From Portibacter marinus (GTDB taxonomy: Bacteria > Bacteroidota > Bacteroidia > Chitinophagales > Saprospiraceae), in assembly GCF_021533195.1 (NCBI RefSeq), contig NZ_JAJNKB010000008.1:124001-188000 (forward strand): 64,000 nt of DNA. The letters run 5' to 3'. The notes beneath the pieces are model-generated. The model did not search any database. It was not told the origin of the DNA and was given only the letters and a program-made list of their open reading frames with translations. Shown in pieces: positions 61,571-64,000 of this stretch (position 1 is its first letter; every line of letters starts with the position of its first letter). The position numbers were made by a program, and so were the translations under genes.

Positions 61571-61878
61571 TATTCTTACAAACAGGAGGTGGAGGAGGAA
61601 TTTTCCAGTTGGTTATCTTTGGTGCCATTTTTCTTGTCTTTTGGTTATTTTTTATACGGCCACAAGCTAAGAAGCAAAAGGAACAGGGAAACTTCGTCAC
61701 TAATTTGGAAAAAGGAAAAGAGGTCGTTACAGGTTCCGGAATCGTCGGAAAAATTAATAAAATTGAGGACAAGGTGGTTCATCTTCAAGTTGATCAGAAG
61801 ACTTTTTTGAAAGTAATGAAATCTTCTATTTCGAAGGAGTTAACAGATGCTTATCAGTCTAAACCTGAAGAAAAATAG
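61567..61878 (+). CDS. yajC: YajC, Sec translocase auxiliary subunit
   Basis: Small inner-membrane protein associated with SecDF. It has one membrane helix at ~12-30 (FQLVIFGAIFLVFWLFFI) followed by the conserved RPQAKKQKE and the cytosolic VVTGSGIVGKINKI. At 103 residues it has family length. A glycine-rich N-terminal segment (TGGGGGIF) is typical of Bacteroidota members. It overlaps the DUF1573 gene by ATGA and ends in a strong terminator. SecD and SecF are not in the window. Confidence 0.93.
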   Translation: MIFLQTGGGGGIFQLVIFGAIFLVFWLFFIRPQAKKQKEQGNFVTNLEKGKEVVTGSGIVGKINKIEDKVVHLQVDQKTFLKVMKSSISKELTDAYQSKPEEK

Positions 61879-61884
61879 GCAAAA

Positions 61885-61918
61885 AAAAAGCTTCCAGAAA
61901 TGATTCTGGAAGCTTTTT
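61885..61918. terminator. Bidirectional intrinsic terminator after yajC
   Basis: AAAAAGCTTCCAGAA-like arm (61885-61899) pairs with 61904-61918 around the four-base loop ATGA. A-tract and T-tract flank the stem on both strands, so it serves yajC and the convergent surface-protein gene. Confidence 0.9.
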
Positions 61919-61936
61919 ACCTTTCTAAAGGTATTT

Positions 61937-64000
61937 TTATCTTAACAGTGTGATATTTCCTTGTAACATGTAATCTAAATTATTTGGACAAGTAACCATC
62001 AAGATATAGGCATAAACATCCGGAGGAAGGTCAACATCATTAAAGGTTCCATTCCATCCATTTTCTACGTCCGTAGATTCAAAGACCAATTCTCCCCATC
62101 TGTCATAAATCCTTAGTCTCATTGATTTTACAAAATTACTCTCTACTTTCAATACATCATTCATGCCATCTCCATTGGGAGTAAAAGCATTAGGAAAAAA
62201 TACATCGGTCTCATCACATTGAGCTTGCACAACATTGACAGTCAGACTAGCCTCCGCAGTACATCCGTTTTCATCTGTTACAGTTACAGAGAATGTAGTC
62301 GTTTCCAGCAATGTATCTGTTGTGAAAGAAGGAGTTGTTGCCCCGGTATTCCACTCGTAAGTCCAATCCGGATCTTCCTCGACAACACCTATTTCCGTCA
62401 CATTACATTGAAACACCTCTGCTGGATCAGCCTCTATTTCTGCACTAACGGAAGAAATCATGAGTATGAAACTGGTATCTAGCGTACAACCGGAATCTTC
62501 ATTGGTCACCGTAACCATAAATTCTGTATCCTCGGTAACATTCACAGTGATTTCAGCTCCAGTGTTACTGCCAACGATGCCACTTTCCGGGCTCCATACA
62601 AAGGACAGGTTGTCTCCTGAGTTGTCTACTATACTGATAACAGCTTCTTCGCCAGCACAAGCCACTTCAGGCCCTTCAATATTGATGTCAAAATTGTCTT
62701 CAATCAATTGTACCGTTGCCGTATCGAAACATCCGCCGGCATTGAAACCGATGACCGTGATTAATTCGTCGCCATCAGGCATATAGACAAGATCAGTATT
62801 ATTTCCTATGATATTTTCATCTTCATCCAACCATTCTATCACTGTGCCTTCGGTTTCTACATTTACCGTAAGATTGACTTCTTCTCCCGTACAATAGCGA
62901 ACGGTATCTTGATCTAAATTGATGGATACATCTTCAGGAACAATTATGGTTTTTGAGAAAGTATTGTCTCCACATCCACTTTCTGTCATAATGGTAACAG
63001 AATACAATCCAAAATCAGGGAAATTATAGCATAGCATTCCGTTCATGGAGTCAACTTGCATTCCATCGTCTGTTCCGAAATCAAATGTAACGTCCAAATT
63101 ACTCGGAGTTGAGGTATTCGTAAAACAAACAATGGTGGTTCCGCACATTGGCAAAATGCTAAAGTTTAATTCGGCACCTCCTGTCATATCTTCAAGTATC
63201 ACAACTTTACCAGCATCTCTGCTACACATCAAAGTATCACTGACTACCAGCTCAAACATAGCCATGGTTTCACCTTCAGCAAATGCAAATCGAGGATTAG
63301 AGGTGTCATCTCCATCGAAAATTAATCCTTCCGTAGGAGTCCAGGTATAGGTCAGATCCGCATTAGGATTAGCCAGTAGAAAAGTGGTATCGCCTGGACA
63401 AACTCTAATGGTGTCACTGATAAACTCAATATCTTCATCACTGATTGTCTGCGAATCAATGAATCCGGTAACAGTATCTCCACAACCATTATCAGAGCCC
63501 ACAGTTAGTGTTACTTTAATACTATCCTCTCTTGGAACGGTAATGATGACTGTATCACCTGTGGCAGACTCAGAAAATTCACCAAACTCAAAAAGCCAGT
63601 CGATCGTCGTAAACGGGAAATCTGGGTTTGTGGTAGTGCTGGTGTTAATAATCTGTATGGTTGCAAATTCATCCTCACATGAAATTATACTAATGTTAGG
63701 ATCAAAAGAAGCTGTAATTCCATCCTCATTCGTATTGATGACTTGTGTGATTTCATCAGTACATCCGGTTTCAGAAGTAACTAAAAGTGTGACACTGATA
63801 GAATCTCGCCTGGGCAGTACAATTCTTAGTGTCTCACCATTTCGAGTTGTATCCACTCCTTCGCCGATTAAAGTCCACTCATAACTTTCAATTTCAAAAT
63901 CCGGATTGGGCTCTACAGAAGTACTCACTAATGAAATATCAATGAAGTCTTCAAAACAGGCATTTCCAATGAAATTAGGATCAAAATTAGCTTCGATCTC
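61937..64000 (-). CDS. PKD-repeat surface protein with gliding-type T9SS C terminus, 5'-truncated by the window edge
   Basis: Secreted adhesin-like protein. The frame is open to the right edge on the minus strand, so the N terminus is outside the window; the GTG at 63928 is internal. Within the window are at least two ~87-residue PKD-like repeats that share FDPN, TxxNPDF, LPRRDSISVTLLV / VPREDSIKVTLTV and the following GCxD. These are followed by several Ig/PKD-like domains (YTWTPTEGLIF, FVWSPESGIVG, YEWNTGATTPSF). The last ~90 residues are the type B sorting domain (FFPNAFTPNGDGMND, RLRIYDRWGELVFE). Strongly acidic. Function unknown, adhesion or gliding likely. Confidence 0.88.
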   Translation of the reverse strand, partial: EIEANFDPNFIGNACFEDFIDISLVSTSVEPNPDFEIESYEWTLIGEGVDTTRNGETLRIVLPRRDSISVTLLVTSETGCTDEITQVINTNEDGITASFDPNISIISCEDEFATIQIINTSTTTNPDFPFTTIDWLFEFGEFSESATGDTVIITVPREDSIKVTLTVGSDNGCGDTVTGFIDSQTISDEDIEFISDTIRVCPGDTTFLLANPNADLTYTWTPTEGLIFDGDDTSNPRFAFAEGETMAMFELVVSDTLMCSRDAGKVVILEDMTGGAELNFSILPMCGTTIVCFTNTSTPSNLDVTFDFGTDDGMQVDSMNGMLCYNFPDFGLYSVTIMTESGCGDNTFSKTIIVPEDVSINLDQDTVRYCTGEEVNLTVNVETEGTVIEWLDEDENIIGNNTDLVYMPDGDELITVIGFNAGGCFDTATVQLIEDNFDINIEGPEVACAGEEAVISIVDNSGDNLSFVWSPESGIVGSNTGAEITVNVTEDTEFMVTVTNEDSGCTLDTSFILMISSVSAEIEADPAEVFQCNVTEIGVVEEDPDWTYEWNTGATTPSFTTDTLLETTTFSVTVTDENGCTAEASLTVNVVQAQCDETDVFFPNAFTPNGDGMNDVLKVESNFVKSMRLRIYDRWGELVFESTDVENGWNGTFNDVDLPPDVYAYILMVTCPNNLDYMLQGNITLLR

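Noticed and set aside
63384-63884. 166-codon open frame on the plus strand inside the PKD protein gene
   Set aside because: Antisense shadow of a repeat-rich, acidic gene; the translation is Ser/Val-rich low-complexity, and the minus-strand frame has clear domains and a sorting signal.
1-64000. CRISPR array, insertion sequence, prophage or tRNA genes
   Set aside because: No regularly spaced short repeats, transposase or integrase frames, phage genes or cloverleaf sequences were found on reading the window.

Overview
The window is a gene-dense, AT-rich stretch of a Bacteroidota chromosome. The evidence is type IX secretion (T9SS) C-terminal signals of both the PNPxxxG and the gliding-associated FSPNxDGxND types, SusC-like and BtuB-like TonB receptors, DUF6089, DUF6580 and PorT-like outer-membrane families, bacillithiol synthesis (BshC), short-loop lipobox lipoproteins, TAnnTTTG promoter elements and almost no Shine-Dalgarno sequences. 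Gene content resembles marine Saprospiria-type bacteria, but I cannot fix the genus. I see no rRNA, tRNA, insertion sequence, phage or CRISPR array. Two genes run off the edges: hisB on the left and a PKD-repeat surface protein on the right.

Layout. 1-3455 is the distal half of a histidine operon (hisB-hisH-hisA-hisF-hisIE) with ATGA/TAATG overlaps. 3536-7768 holds an OmpA-type lipoprotein, a small lipoprotein, an APC permease and a divergent aminotransferase. 7780-12590 is a leftward operon of TonB receptor, DUF72 and ppk1. 12695-18551 carries tpiA, a DUF6580 membrane protein, an M1 peptidase, pdhA, and recF-DUF721. 18651-25268 holds a subtilase and a coupled chain DUF6089-recQ-GT4-GT2. 25353-28367 is an ECF sigma factor with a membrane-anchored PorT-like protein and a lipoprotein. 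28473-30716 encodes two exported hydrolases.

30768-36707 is the most distinctive region. A T9SS-exported protein overlaps a UbiA-type prenyltransferase, followed by a type III polyketide synthase with an intact Cys-His-Asn triad, a SAM methyltransferase and an FAD oxidoreductase of the geranylgeranyl-reductase/hydroxylase type. Together they could build a prenylated, methylated and oxidised phenolic or pyrone lipid, a specialised metabolite whose product I cannot name. An alpha/beta hydrolase and an aldo-keto reductase follow.

38763-43221 runs leftward: metallophosphoesterase, DUF4412, then engB, an acyltransferase and an exonuclease in one unit. 44017-44564 is a gene-free stretch with nested inverted repeats and a strong intrinsic terminator, a candidate noncoding RNA. 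44565-50458 holds bshC, a lipoprotein, accD and divergent dapB-dnaG. 50522-56396 is a two-gene unit: an internally duplicated T9SS-exported beta-helix-like protein followed by a large TonB receptor, with a perfect hairpin between them and a Pho-box-like direct repeat upstream. 56820-64000 holds fba, trxB, a multi-pass membrane subtilase, aroK, a DUF1573 lipoprotein, yajC and the truncated PKD protein.
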